Source: Eopsaltria australis (lineage: Eukaryota > Chordata > Aves > Passeriformes > Petroicidae). Taken from it: a stretch of 64,000 nucleotides of DNA. The stretch spans positions 2,418,001 to 2,482,000 of the forward strand of contig JAVTVJ010000070.1 of NCBI GenBank assembly GCA_034509425.1, in the 5' to 3' direction. The notes below the pieces were generated by a model. That model was not told where the DNA came from. It did not search any database and saw only the letters and a list, made by a program, of their open reading frames with translations. Position 1 is the first letter of the stretch; each line of letters begins with the position of its first letter. Position numbers and translations under genes: made by a program. Below, piece by piece: positions 25,301 through 37,700 of the stretch.

Positions 25301-25955
25301 GCAGCTTCTCTAGACATAATAGACTAAGTTTGCTCCCCGGTATTCATACCCTTCCATTCAGATTGGTGGCCATGAGATTTATGACATGAATGCACTCTGG
25401 CTTTTCCCATTATATCTCAGAACAAGGAAACTGCAGGAATGGAGAATATCTCCAGAAAAGAAATGCACCCACATCAGAACCTGCCTGCTTAGTTGCCAGA
25501 GTGACAAAATACTCCCAAGATAGACAGACTATGAATTAGCACAGCATGTCTTGCAGCAGGCTGCATTTGAAAGACTCTTATTATGCAGAAGAATCTGAAA
25601 AAGTTGACTTAAAGCTGTGGAAAACAAATAAAGTCTTTTTCTGCTCTTCAAGAATATTCCTGTTGGACTTCAGAAGCCAAATGGTGCTGCTTGTGAGCAG
25701 TTCCCTCCTCACAAGTGACCCCAGCCTGCTGATTGCACCTGTTTTGCCCTAGAGCATGACAATGAAGCTCACTTTCTCTTTTCTGAAGAAACTCATAAAA
25801 ATTCCTCCTACTAATGCTGTTTAAACTGAACAGTTATTTTTCTGCAATTTCTAACATTTCACCGTCCCAGCAACAGGCTCAACACATCCGGGTTTCCAGA
25901 GGCTGACATTGGTGTGTTGCATCTATAAAGTAGATTATATAACTTACTTAAAGGA
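22364..25955. other. Non-coding stretch, no gene seen
   Basis: Unique AT-rich DNA. The 125-codon minus-strand frame at 22492-22869 has no recognisable motif. A 14-base T tract lies near 25047-25060. Confidence 0.5.
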
Positions 25956-25985
25956 GTAACTACTATTAAAGTAACTACTATTAAA
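25956..25985. repeat. Perfect 15-bp tandem duplication
   Basis: GTAACTACTATTAAA occurs twice head to tail (25956-25970 and 25971-25985) without mismatch, suggesting a recent replication-slippage event. Confidence 0.95.
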
Positions 25986-28289
25986 AAAACCCTGTTATTA
26001 AAATTAAAAAATCTTCATCCAGTAATATCAGCACTGTAATGCTTTCCTTCATTTTCACTTCTGCAGCATGAATGAAGAAACTCCTGTGAGTTTCCTTATT
26101 GCTCGGTTTCAGAGTCACTTTAGACAGAACATTATAGTCCTGGGTGAATCTTGGACAGAAGCCAGTCAGTGGAAAAACTCCCAAGACAGCATGATATTCA
26201 GTTTAAGATCCTAGTTTCTCTAATCTTATGAGCTCACTCTAGATGGGAGATTGGTACTGTAGCTCTGAAGCCCTTTCTTCCTTGTTGACTTTTGTTAGCA
26301 TGGATCAAAGACCATCTTCACACAAGTTAGTTTTCTTTTATTATCACTCATTGACAATAATGCTGTGCTGTGGAGCAAAAGTCAAAAGGAAAAGAGAAAT
26401 AACTTCCAATCACTTATACTGGAAATTAATTCAGAATCTCCTTTGTGACTCAGTGAGGTATACTGCTAAAGCTCACAGTGAACTTCTTTTTTTTACTTTT
26501 TTGAGATAATTCTAAAAAAAGCAGCTTAAAATGGATTTAAAATTTTCTTGCAAACAACCATGTTCAAGGCACCGTTTGGGCCTGATATAATATTTTTAAA
26601 GGAAATCGAGATCTTTCCTTTACAAATATTTAAAGACAGTTCAATCAGGCTGAAACACAAATAACTGAACAAAACTGATGAACTTTCTAGAATCAGAGAG
26701 GGAGGATTCATACTGAAACAAGCTGACAACATAAATAATAATTCATTAAAGATTTTGGTTAACCTGAATGCACTTTTGTTTTAACCAGACAGCATTGTCC
26801 ACTTCCATACTGATGGCTATTTCAGATTGTAGTCTCCATGGACAGCTCTGAAAACGGCACTGGTTTTTAGCCAAGGGTAGAATAACTGAGTGCAATCCTC
26901 TCTTGATTTACATGGAGCCACAACAGTGATGTTAGATTAAGTTAACTTGGAAATTCAGCCTATTTAGTAGTGGTCAGCTATGTGTGTTGTTCAGCTCCAG
27001 TACACTGTTCATGATTCAGAAGAAAATGAAGCCACTGATTCAGTTACATACTATTAAAAGATTAAGTTTCATCTTCCTTCCACTAAACAAGTAAGTTTTT
27101 ATTAGCAGTGCAATCATTATCCTTTGCATTTTACCAAATAGCAACTATTTTCAGTCAGTTCAGTTCTTGCAGTTCTAACTGCTGCAAACTACCTCGTTCA
27201 ACCAATCAAAAATGAAAAGCATTCAAATAATGCTATTTGCTTTCTCCAGTTACCTCAGGAACTCTGTCTCATTAAGGTGGGATGCTATGTGCAACTACAC
27301 CTACCTTTGTCACTCCTTAACAGGGCCAGAGTAATAGCTAGGAACAGAGACAGAAAAGGACATTCCAAGTAAAGTTTGTCCCACTGCTCTCCTTGGTGCC
27401 ATGACATACAACCTCTTCCATCAACTTGTCAAGCTCTGTCTTTACAGCAGCTGAGCCAGGAGTGAAGTCAGTCAGCCCTGTGGGGATGCCAGCCAGTGCT
27501 GGCTGCTAAAGCACAGCCAGAAACACACCATGCCCATCCACTGGTGCTGGTCCCAAATTCCCACCAGAGCATATCTAAATCCACTCACATATGGCACCTG
27601 TTCTTCATGCCAACAGATCCAGTATTTGCAGCGTGGGCAAGGCCACACAACACACTGCCGAGAGCTCTAGGCTGAAAACCTTCTCTTGAAAGTGAGGTGC
27701 TGCTGGTTGTCCTGGTGCCCCTGAAAAGAAATCATGTGAAGGAAAGGAAGTCCCTCCAGGCTTTTGTGGTTTTGTGAATATCCCCCATGCCTCCCATGGC
27801 TTTCTTTCCATTCACACCACCCTTTAAAGGTGAGAAAACCTCTTGCAGGAGTACCTCACAATAAAGTTACAGTTTAACAATTAAAGAGGACAGGTAGGGC
27901 TCAGACCTGGACTTTGATTTTGATTTAATGTCTTGTGTGATCTTATCCAAACAGCAAAAATTACCTGCCTCTGATAAATAGTTCCAATGTTATGAATCAA
28001 AAGTACTCATTTATCTGAACGTACACCAATCCAAACTCATCCCACCACTGAAGTGGTGTCACATCTAAGAGCAAAAATTCCAGGGTATTATAGGGAAACT
28101 TTCTACTGACTTCATCCTGTGCTGGCCTGAGCCTTTATTTGGCAATTTTCCTGAATGATGAAAAAGAAGAAAACAGCATGTGTCTTCTCCTGGGAGACAG
28201 AAAGCATCTTGTCTGCCTCTCATTCAAGCTTTCAAACAATAATTCTCCCCTATAACTCTGTATTGTTTCTGGCAGTAATTATGGATATA
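25986..28289. other. Non-coding stretch, no gene seen
   Basis: Unique sequence. About 27930-27990 has faint MIR/L2-like wording (TGTGTGATCTT followed by an A-rich gap). Not firm enough to annotate. Confidence 0.45.
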
Positions 28290-28440
28290 AAGCCAGATAA
28301 GTTTGGTGTAAATTAGCAGCACTCTGTGAAGTCACTGGAGCTGTGCCAGTATATACCAGTTGAAGGAATGGCACATAATGTGATGTTCTGGAGCTGTGCC
28401 AATATATACCAGCTAAAGGCATGGCCCATAATTCTGTACA
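28290..28440. repeat. Ancient amniote repeat with 53-bp tandem duplication
   Basis: Copy one begins GGAGCTGTGCC at 28337 and copy two begins with the same word at 28390, a 53-base period. They match at about 38 of the first 43 positions and then diverge. The unit (a TATACCAG core, then AAGG and a GGCCCATAA-like end in copy two) resembles the tail of an old amniote SINE/LINE family with ACACCAGCTGA-like wording. The tandem structure is directly visible. Family assignment is tentative. Confidence 0.6.
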
Positions 28441-28839
28441 TCAGCATCTTTGTGCTGTGCTTCTTTATCAACAGCTGCTACATATTCTAAAAACAGAAAG
28501 ACAGTCCTGTCTTTCAAGGTCTGTGGAGCACAGGCAGTTTTCTCATTACAACTATTTTACAGGGTCTTTGAGAAACAGACACCATATGTGATTAAGGTTT
28601 CTGGGCCCTTTCCCAGTGCAAATGAAAAATAATAATTGCATTAGATCCATGCAGCGTTTTTACATGTCAGAGGTGGTTTTGTCCAAGTGATCTGGTATCC
28701 TTCTAAACTCCAAAAGATGCAGAGAGCTGCTCCCTTCAGCTCCTGACACACAGGCATTTGGTACACAGGGGGTTCTGACCATTGTACTGCACACTGAAGG
28801 CACAAGCAACTCCTGCCTACATCTGAGCTGCACTAGAAG
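28441..28839. other. Non-coding stretch, nothing specific seen
   Basis: Unique sequence with no recognisable gene or repeat. Confidence 0.5.
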
Positions 28840-28990
28840 ACAAATGCTCAGGCATGTTTATATTTATTCAGTTATTAATATAATTTCATATGTAAATCTT
28901 TGATTAATTTGACTGTGTACGTATTAAGATGATTGAATGGATTTTTTTCTTGCTTAAAGGTAAACCACCAAATTTTAAGCTCCAGAGGTA
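28840..28990. promoter_or_regulatory. Candidate AT-rich conserved element
   Basis: A strongly AT-rich, non-repetitive block with several ATTA/TAAT cores (homeodomain-type words) and a lone TACGTA at 28919-28924. It resembles the texture of developmental enhancers. Low confidence, composition only. Confidence 0.15.
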
Positions 28991-30728
28991 TAAATAATAA
29001 TATTTGCAGTCTGCAGTTAGGATGTTCTGCCCTGTATTCTAAAACAGGACATGAGCTTTGCTCCAAGGTATTTACAACTTAATGTTTCCACAGGTAGTAA
29101 CATTTCTTTTTTTTCTTTGCCTCATCTAATTTATTCTAGAGTCAGCTAGATAGCTAAAGCTTGTAGCTGCCACCCCTATACTAATACTTGAGCTAGACCA
29201 CCTAAAAGCACTTCTCTTACACAAACACAAATGAGGACAATTGCCAAGGATCCGTGTTTCCCAGCAGACAATAGGACCTTTGTTCAGTTGATACGTGCTT
29301 GGGTTTTGTTGGGTGGTTTTTTCCTCTGAAAGAGTGGTAGCAAAAGTACAGCCTTCCCATTTTTCCTTGGAGCCTGGGATCGGTAGACTGTTGAGTGCAA
29401 TTTCTTGCCTTATCTAAACCTCTCAGTGATGGTCACTCGGGAGCAGACAGGCAATGCCACAGACGTTCCCAGACAGGAAAAAGTGGCCCCAGAGGAAAAG
29501 ATTGAGCAGGTCTCTGCTTAAATGGATCTGACAGCTTTGCTTAGGGAAAGAAGTTTGTCCCTGTTTATGGACATGTCCTTTTCCCCCCTTATGATTCCCA
29601 GGACCAGCGTTACATTTATTGTGAGTCTGACTGTCTGGTGAGGGAGCCAGAGGTCATGTGTCCCACAGGCAGTGGGGATGGGTGAGAAACAAATCCACCA
29701 AGGCTGCTATTCACAGGGGGGTTGAGTGTTTTCCATAACATTTCCATTATCCTATTTAAAGTTTAATACTCCAATGATGGAAGTCTCTCCATTTATATCA
29801 ATGGAAGTACAGTCAGTGTCTGCCCTAACCTGCACATGCACATATATTTTCACAGGAACCCTCCTCAGGCTGGAAGAACAAAAATGTCAAAACCATTTTA
29901 CTGTCATTTAAGCTACAAAGCGAAATCAATTGGTAATCAACTGCTTGTACCGCTTCACAAATTTGTTTTTCCAAACTGGGTTTTATATTCTTGTCAGATA
30001 AGAGAGAGAGACTATTATTTTTAAACAAATATATTCTATAGACTTTAAATCTTTGCTGTCAATATTTGCATTTTGAGGACATCTAGAAGAAGTAAGAGAA
30101 TCTTCAGCCAGAGTTTAATTTTAGAAAGGAAATAAGGTATCATGCTTGAAGATTTTCTTAATCAGTCAGATTTGTCCTGACTTTCAACTTTAGATAAGAA
30201 AATAGACCATTTTATCACAAGGTTTTAGTGTGTGTGAGGTTTAGTGCCAACCAAAAATGGCTCCCAGTATCTTAGTTATTAAAGTCACATTTGCTGGTGA
30301 TTATAGTTATTTCCTGCATAAAATGAAGTTTCCACAAATACTTAATAAGTCAAAAGAAGTCAAATAAATGGCATGCCTCTGGAAATATGAAATAGATTAA
30401 TATTTTTCTGAGAGTATCCCATCCACTGGGTTAAACATACGCAGGAACTTATATTTATTCCTGATAATGTCTAAAACATCCTGCATCTAATAAAACTTCA
30501 CCAAATCATTGTTTCTATCTTCCAAGATGTTGAAGCTCTCTCTGTGCTCTCTCCTCTTTGGTGTAGAGGAGCCAGACACTTTCCACCACTAGACGGAGTT
30601 TGAAAATAGCCTTCTGCTGTGATCACAATATATGAACTCTAACCTCTCTTTAAAAACCCAGAAACTTTTATAATTTTTTCAGTTACTTCAGACAGTGGTT
30701 TTGCTGAGACTTCTGCTATAAACTTTGA
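28991..30728. other. Non-coding stretch, no gene seen
   Basis: Unique sequence. One octamer-type word ATTTGCAT occurs at 30064-30071. Small frames near 29726-30028 overlap on both strands and are unrecognised. Confidence 0.5.
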
Positions 30729-30762
30729 GATATATATATCTATAGGTATAGATATATGTATC
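30729..30762. repeat. AT-rich hairpin, 16-bp arms with one mismatch
   Basis: ATATATCTATA (30734-30744) and TATAGATATAT (30747-30757) are exact reverse complements around a GG spacer. Beyond one T/G mismatch the pairing continues for four more bases on each side. It could fold as a near-perfect stem with a tight loop, but its composition is simple (TA-rich). Confidence 0.85.
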
Positions 30763-33140
30763 ATAGGTGCGTTTTGTTAAAACACTTATCTAATAAGTTT
30801 TTTCTAAATTGTTACCTAAAAAGTACCGTATTTAATAATGTTGCTCTTGGTCAGATATATATGGCTATTGTAAAATTATTGATATTGAATTCAGTCAACA
30901 TATTGTAGGAATAATCTTTTGAAAGTGCACTAGGCCAGGCAGAGATAAAAGGAACTTTAAAAAATGACAAGATAAAACAATACAAAACAATGCAAAAAGT
31001 TGTTCCAATGCTTTTTCTTGCTTTTTCTTCTCTTTCCCACAACCTAGTGTTTCTGAAATAAGTGCCTGAAGGGCTTGATCCAAACCTCTTTGAAAATGAA
31101 GGGAAAAGGTGCTGAGGAGCTTTTTTCTGAGGTGCTCACTTGGTGTTTGAAAGACATTGATTAACACAGTGCATCGGGTCCTGACAGTCCTGTGCCCTTT
31201 ATGCTAAATTTCTTTGATAAGGATAAAAGAAGATGTCTTTCCTGTGACTCCAGTGAATGTGAGTGAAGTCAGATACAAGAAGAGCATTTTGGAATAGCCA
31301 TTATGGCTGCCGAAGAAGACACAAAGTCTAATAAGTAATGGCACTATTGCAGTTCACAGAAAAAAAAATTACAAAGAAGGAAGGAAAGCTTGAAGTCCAC
31401 AGTCAAAAAAATAAAAGCCTAATCCTTGATGCAGACAGAAACAATTATTTGCCTGCAGCTGTTCATTGGAAAGAACCACAAACTTGTGAACATAGACAGC
31501 TCATAATCTATTTAGTCATTAGTGGACACACCCCACAAAATAATGGCAGTGTGCTAATTATATTGAACCATGTACTAAGGTTCTAGTTCATTTTTAATTC
31601 TGGAAAACTGTCATGAAATTAATCAAAGGTAGAAACTGAAGGACTTGGCCTATTGCAGCTTACAAGCAGGCATCTACCACATAATTCTCTGATCAAATGA
31701 GTTTGGGCAGCTGCAAATTAGAGTTTTGCTGATTTGCTCTCCTTAATGAAAATCTCATTAAAAATCCCAGAGATACAAATTCTGTGCAAAAGGCACCATA
31801 AAGAAGGCCCTTAGTGTCCACCTGACTCATCTTTCTTCTCAATTCAACCAAGCTTTCAGCAAATGCTACTGTACACAGCTGAGTTTGGCAACATCTTCTT
31901 GTCATAGTGTGACATGCTTGCCTTGAGTATCAATACAAGGAATACAGAGGTTCCTTGTATTTGCCCCCAACTTTCAGCATTTTCACACCCTGCTCCCCTG
32001 CCCATTACAGTATCTTCACATCATATGTATCACTGCTTCCTGTTGACTGCAGGAGGAAGACAATTCCAGATAGACTTCTGCACCAGGTTGCTCCTACAGA
32101 GAATTCGGGGGTTGAGGGGAGTTCCTAAAGAGGACCTACTCTCCTTTGGCTGACCTGAGTATGATTTGTCAGAAAACATCGACCTTCTAACTTTTTCTCC
32201 TGCCATTTCTTCTAGCAAGGAATCTGAAGGTAGTTTGTTCTTGTTGCATGTTCACTCCTGGTGAAGTAGAACTCCCACATTTCTAAAATGCCTTGTACAA
32301 ATGCAAACATCCCTATGTGCAATGGTATGCTTCACCTCTGAAAATGGGAATGAGGCAGCAATCTTCAGCTACTCTGCCTTCTCCCCAGTGCAAGCCTTTC
32401 GACTTTGGATTGGGAAGGTAAGAGATCTTGAAGACTTCTAGCATTGTGGCACTCAGTTTCCCTCCTCATTTGCTAAGGACACACAAACACACCTTGTAGT
32501 TTCTGAACAGCTTCCCCTTGGCTTCAGTGGGTGTTTGATTGGGCTTGCAGCCACAACTCCAAGTCTATTCCCACTGAGTGTTTCTGGCCCCTGTAAATTG
32601 GTAATTTGGGATTCCCTGCTTTTTTCCAAACCAAAGGGTTCCAGCTATGGCATACAAAGTGTTTGAGCCATGCCAAGAAGCCAACTAGAATAATTTTCTT
32701 CATGAGAACTAATTAGGTTAAATTGGGTGCCCTGCTCTGAGGGATTCAATCACAGAGACGAGAGTGAGAGAAGGAGCCTGGCTGGTTTGGCATGAGCAAC
32801 AGTAAGGGCTGTGATTTTGCTGGTCTATGAGAAACCTGGGGCTGGTGAGCAGTCTTCACATGATGTCACCTTTCCCAGACTGGTGAAAAGGTTGCAAGGA
32901 CCTGAGGCAATCCTCCCAGAAAGGCTGGGTCTTGTTGCTCCTCGATGCAGAGTGTCTGACTGCCTGGGCACACACCTCCTTAGGGAGATACGTGTAAGGC
33001 AAACAAACCCCAAGAGTGTTTATCTCAGGGCACAGAATGCCGCATGCCCCCGGATCAAAGCTGGTGGGAACAGATGCTGTTAGCAGAGCAGCAGCTGCAC
33101 TCAGATCCTGTCCACACCCTTCCTGTTTGCAGTGGCCTAC
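30763..33140. other. Non-coding stretch, GC rising to the right
   Basis: No supported gene. AT-rich until about 32,500, then GC content climbs toward the CpG-dense patch. Overlapping frames on both strands at 32811-33300 reflect that GC-rich composition. Confidence 0.45.
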
Positions 33141-33270
33141 CCGGGGGCTATTATGTTCCCAACAGGGCGATGATTGCCCCTCGTTCCCACCCCTGCTGCC
33201 GCTCTCCAGGGAGGGTGTACCGGCGCTCGCCTCGCTGTCTGCCTTCGGGTTCTCATTGTTTCTCTCGGAA
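33141..33270. promoter_or_regulatory. Small CpG-dense patch
   Basis: Ten CpG dinucleotides in 130 bases, with GC well above the surroundings, plus a CATTGTT SOX-like word near 33254-33260. It could be a small CpG island, an enhancer or GC-biased sequence. Frames on both strands are open here (a 145-codon minus frame at 32856-33293), but none shows a recognisable domain. Confidence 0.3.
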
Positions 33271-34227
33271 GGTGCAGATAGTGGGCTAGACACTCCTTAG
33301 CTGGTGCTCTGATAAGGGTCTGGAAATTGTTCTCATGCCTTACACAGAGGCTCCCTTGAAAGAAGAAACTCTACCAAAATAACAAAACTGACCTCAGGGC
33401 TCATTATTTTCTTTCAAGTAAGGAGCTTGAGCCTGTCCAGACAGGAAAAAAATAAAAGGTCAGTGTGGCCAGACTGTATCTTTTACTGGACTGGAGTAAG
33501 GTGGCATTGCAGTTACCATGCTTTCTTGCAAGTGCTCTGGAGACTACATTCCAGCTCTGCATGCTACGAAAATTCTAGTTCCTCACTGTCCTGCAATGAC
33601 TTGACTGTTGTCCAAGTCATTTATATAAAGTTTGGCTTAACCAAAATAGCCCTAAATGTGAGCAACAGTAGTGTAAACTTTCTTTGGTAGGATGGAGAGA
33701 ACTGCACTCACAGTAAAAGGAGGTGACTGGAAAGCAGATGTTCAACAAGAGGACCTGGGCAAGAAGGAAGCCTGTTCCTTTTCATCCTAGCTGTCCAATA
33801 ACCTCTGATCAGTCCATTAGTTTATGATTTGTTCATCCTGTAAAACAGAGCAGACTTGACTCTCATTTTCACTTGTGAAAATCAGGAATATTTGCCAAAG
33901 GTATCACTGGGGCTAATCAGTGGAATTTGGATTTTAAAATGCCTTCTGATTTGCATCAGTAGCAAAGACAGAAATCCTTTGGCTGCTTTGGTCTGACATT
34001 GTCAAGTAATACAAACATTTCTATAGGTAAAACATTTCCTACCTTGCGTCCAGTGTGAAGCCTAATTAGTTCAGAAGAGTCATCATCTTCAAAAGATTGT
34101 TTTAAATACACTGCTAGCAGGTACAGTTTGTGGTTTATTTTTCCATGGTGCTTGAAACTTCAACAGCAAAATTGATACAACTCGACATAATCTAAAGCAA
34201 TTTCTCTCTGAACATATACGATCCTTC
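33271..34227. other. Non-coding stretch, no gene seen
   Basis: Unique sequence leading to the CR1 insertion. An ATTTGCAT octamer occurs at 33949-33956. Confidence 0.5.
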
Positions 34228-34765
34228 CCCTCTACTGGACCACAGTGAGGCCACATCTGGAGTATTGGGTTAAATTCTGGTCTACACAGTTCAAGAAAGA
34301 CAAGGAGCTACTGGAGAGGATCCAATGGAGGGTCACAAAACAGGAGTCCACAAAGGCGATTAGGGGTCTGGACTTCTCTCTTACAAGGAGAGACTGCAGG
34401 AGATGGGCCTGTGTAGTCTGGAGAAGGCTGAGAGGGGATCTTATCAATGCACATAAATATCTCAAAGGCAGGTGCCAGGAAGATGGTGCCAGACCCTTCA
34501 GTGGTGCACAGGAGCAGGATGAGGAGCAATGACCATAAACTAAAACACAAGAAGTTCCACCTCAACATAGGGAAGAACTTCTTTGCATTGAGGGTGGCAG
34601 AGCACTGAAACAGGATACCCAGGGAGGTTGTGGAGCCTCCCCCTCTGAAGAAATCCAAAACCCACCTGGACTCACTCCTGTGTAACCTGCTCTTGATAAC
34701 CCTGCCTTGGCAGGGGTGTTGGACTAGATGATCTCCTTCCAAAACTATTTTGTAATTCTGTGATT
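34228..34765 (+). mobile_element. CR1 LINE, 5'-truncated, 3' end intact
   Basis: The left end starts in the ORF2 C-terminal coding region at the words GTGAGGCCACATCTGGAGTA. The right end carries the CR1 3' signature: GGACTAGATGATCTCC, then AATTCTGTGATTAT. From 34245 the frame reads MRPHLEYWVKFWSTQFKKDK and later RRLRGDLINAHKYLKGRCQEDGAR, typical of the CR1 RT C-terminus, with a stop at 34530-34532. Similarity continues in other frames to the 3' UTR, so indels have broken it. 5' truncation is the usual outcome of CR1 insertion. CR1 is mobilised by target-primed reverse transcription and this copy cannot be autonomous. Confidence 0.95.
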
Positions 34766-37700
34766 ATATTAAAAAAACTTATATTAGATTGCCCACCAAC
34801 AACTTCTCGGGACATCTTTGTTTGCTGTTTTGCTATCTCATAGAGGTGGGAAAAAAGCAACAACCACATTGGTGGCAAAAAAGTCAATTGCATTACCTTA
34901 CATCAAAGAGAATCATAGGATGCTCTAAGTGACCAAACCAGTGAGTGAACAGACAAAAGTATGATGAAAATGCAATGGGTTGATAAATATTAAATATATT
35001 TTGTGTCTTAGGATCTCTTTAAGAGAAGAGGAGATACGAACTATTCTTTAAAAACCTGATTTGTAAGTTAACTCACTCAGAATTACAGAATTACAGAAAT
35101 TACAGAAAGTGACAGACACTTGTGCACTTTCAGGACCGTATTGGTCCATGGGTCACCTATTCTTTTATATGCTTGTCCAATATCCTCTCAAAGTTCTGGT
35201 CCTTGCCCACCCTTCAATACAGGATGTTGGATCACAGAGAGACCTTTTGCCATTTCTGGTGTCCCTGACACCTTTGCATCATACTTTTTCCAATTCAACT
35301 TCTGTCCTTACAACCCACCATCAAACCCTCTAGATGATGCTTTTAATGGGAGTGCAAAATGCACTGGCATCCACAGCTGTATCTGTGATGATAAAATATG
35401 CTGAGATCTGGGAACATGTTCTCAGTTGTGAACATTTTTAACTTTCTGAATGGCATAGTTTAGTCATGCCAGTTAGCAATTCTCCCAAGGCATTCCTGCT
35501 CACAGCTCCCATGGGGCCTGTTCCCAACAGGCAGCCTAGCCATGGGCACCCTGCTTTGGAGGTTAACAGAGTTCAATAGCTACAGTTGTGGCCAGGCTGT
35601 ATCTCCAATTTGGATCCAGACAAAGGGCTTTAGCACTGTAGTTTACTGATATATATGCAGCCAATGGCTTTTAAAAACCCTCTCAGTGTTTTCCTGATTA
35701 ACCTTTCCCTGAAATAATACTGCAGAGGGAAACTCCCTGCTTACAAATCCTAGATCAGGCTGTCTCTTTCCTGGGTGTTTTCTCTCTATTAATTTGTTAT
35801 TTTACCTGACAGCTTATTTGTTTTCCCAGTTGTGCTTTCTTATCTGCCAATTTGTGCAAGTTGCACTGTCCTTTCCTATTTCCTCTGTCTCTGGTGTTTC
35901 CTCTCCCACCATCATTTTACACTGTGGCATCTGTGGGAGGGACTTTCCTTTCTCCTCATTGCAGTCTGTAAGTGATGACTGCAGCCCCACAAGTGGGAAT
36001 GGGGAGGAAGGAAGGGAGCTCTGCCTGGTGTTTGGTGTTGATCCCTCTCCTGTGCAGGGACTGTCCCATGCTGCTGCCACACTTAAGAAGGTATGGGTTT
36101 TTGATCTCTGCCATCAGCATTATTTTGGCTTTCAGTTTTTTCATCCAAAGTCTCTATATGGCAAGAAGTAGGTCTCTGTCTTTCCTTGCACAGTTTGCTC
36201 CTCTGCACAGTCACAGTATCAGCAGGATAGTGCAAAATATCCCCCTGGCACAAACACAACAGGCTGCCAGGATGGCATGTCCAGTTACAAATGCCTGAAT
36301 CCCTTCCCACTGTGGAATGAGTCCCCTGGTTTCTTTCCTCTGAGCAGTCTGAGTAAGAGGATCATTTAAGCAAGAGAACTGCCAGATGTAATGTAGCTGT
36401 AGCCACAATGTGCCCATCTCATTTTGGTCACAGGACATGTCCCACACAGGGACAGATTGTCTCTCCTCTCTGGAGGAAGGCAACATCTTTGCAACCTTAA
36501 CCTTGTCTCTGACAGCTGGAACTTCACAGGATTTCAAATGCAATTCCACATTTTTTGTTTTCTATAAGCTGACCATAGATGGCTTTCTAGTCAGGGTACT
36601 CAGCGCACTTTGCTAAAGCGATAGAGGGATGTAACTCTGACCTTCAGATTACATTCTGGGGACAAGCACAAAGTTTGTGGTTGTGTTGTCTTTTTCTTGG
36701 ATCTAGCTCCAAACGGCTACTAACTGTGAAATACAATTCAGGGATTTAAACGTCACAGAAGAAAAGAAACAACACAGATATTAATGGAACTGCTGCCTTC
36801 TGACTGCTGTCTCCACAGCTAGTCCAGGTCAAGAAACCAACAAGAAAGAATTTGTGTTTATAATACAGCACAATCGAGCAGTAACACCAAGATATGTTGG
36901 CAGACATGTGACCATTTTGTGCATGGCTGAAAGTGTATGCACAAGTGGCAAGTACAGGCACAAGAACACACACAGACACTGCAGAAGGCATGAGGTGTCA
37001 GAACACTGCAAAGTCTGCTTGTGGAGAAGTGATGTTTGGGTGTGTTTTCTACTTAACAAATTTTTAAGTTTGTTTTTTTTTTTTAGTATTGTTTTCTTAA
37101 ACATCATTCATGACCCCAGCATAAGCCAAGTAGCTGTGTGTTTCATCCTCCAAAAGGCTGTTCCTGGCAGAATGGCAGAGAATAGCAAGGTGTACAAGAG
37201 ATTTATGTCTATCCCCCCCCTTTTTTTTAACAGTAAATAAGTGTTAAATAAGTAAATATGTTTAGTTCCAGTTAGGTTCTGTATCCAAAGAATGAAGAGT
37301 TTGATACAAAAAGCACCTGTGTTTACCAAGAATCATAGTATTACTGTCATGGGAGCTGATGTTGAGAAACTCCAAGACTGAGCTGATATTTGAAGGTGTT
37401 TCTGTGCTGCTACAAATTGAAATAACAAGGAAGGTGGGCTACAGGACTCTCCTCATGAAAAGAGAGTTGGATGCTCCTGGAGCTCACCTTCTGCTTATCT
37501 GGATCCTTGACCCCTGCCTGCACCATTTGATCCACATGCCTGTGACTGCTGGAGATTTATCTCCTGCAGAAGGAATTTGCCTGTGCCTCATGCACCCATC
37601 TTACAGTCCACTTACAAAGTGGATTATGGGACTAACACTTCAACGCTCACAAGTGGGAAACCTGAGAGCAGGTCATGGGCTCCATCACAGGCGAGGTGTA

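Noticed and set aside
32856..33293. 145-codon minus frame in GC-rich DNA
   Set aside because: GC-rich sequence lacks stops on both strands here. Several overlapping frames are equally open and none resembles a protein family.
34245..34532. 95-codon plus frame with real protein similarity
   Set aside because: It is the C-terminal part of CR1 ORF2 within a truncated LINE, not a host gene.
36211..36549. 112-codon minus frame with a hydrophobic C-terminus loosely recalling PMP22/claudin-type proteins
   Set aside because: The resemblance is limited to a W-x-x-x-Q-A-F spacing before a hydrophobic stretch. No other family motif is present and no splice context supports an exon.
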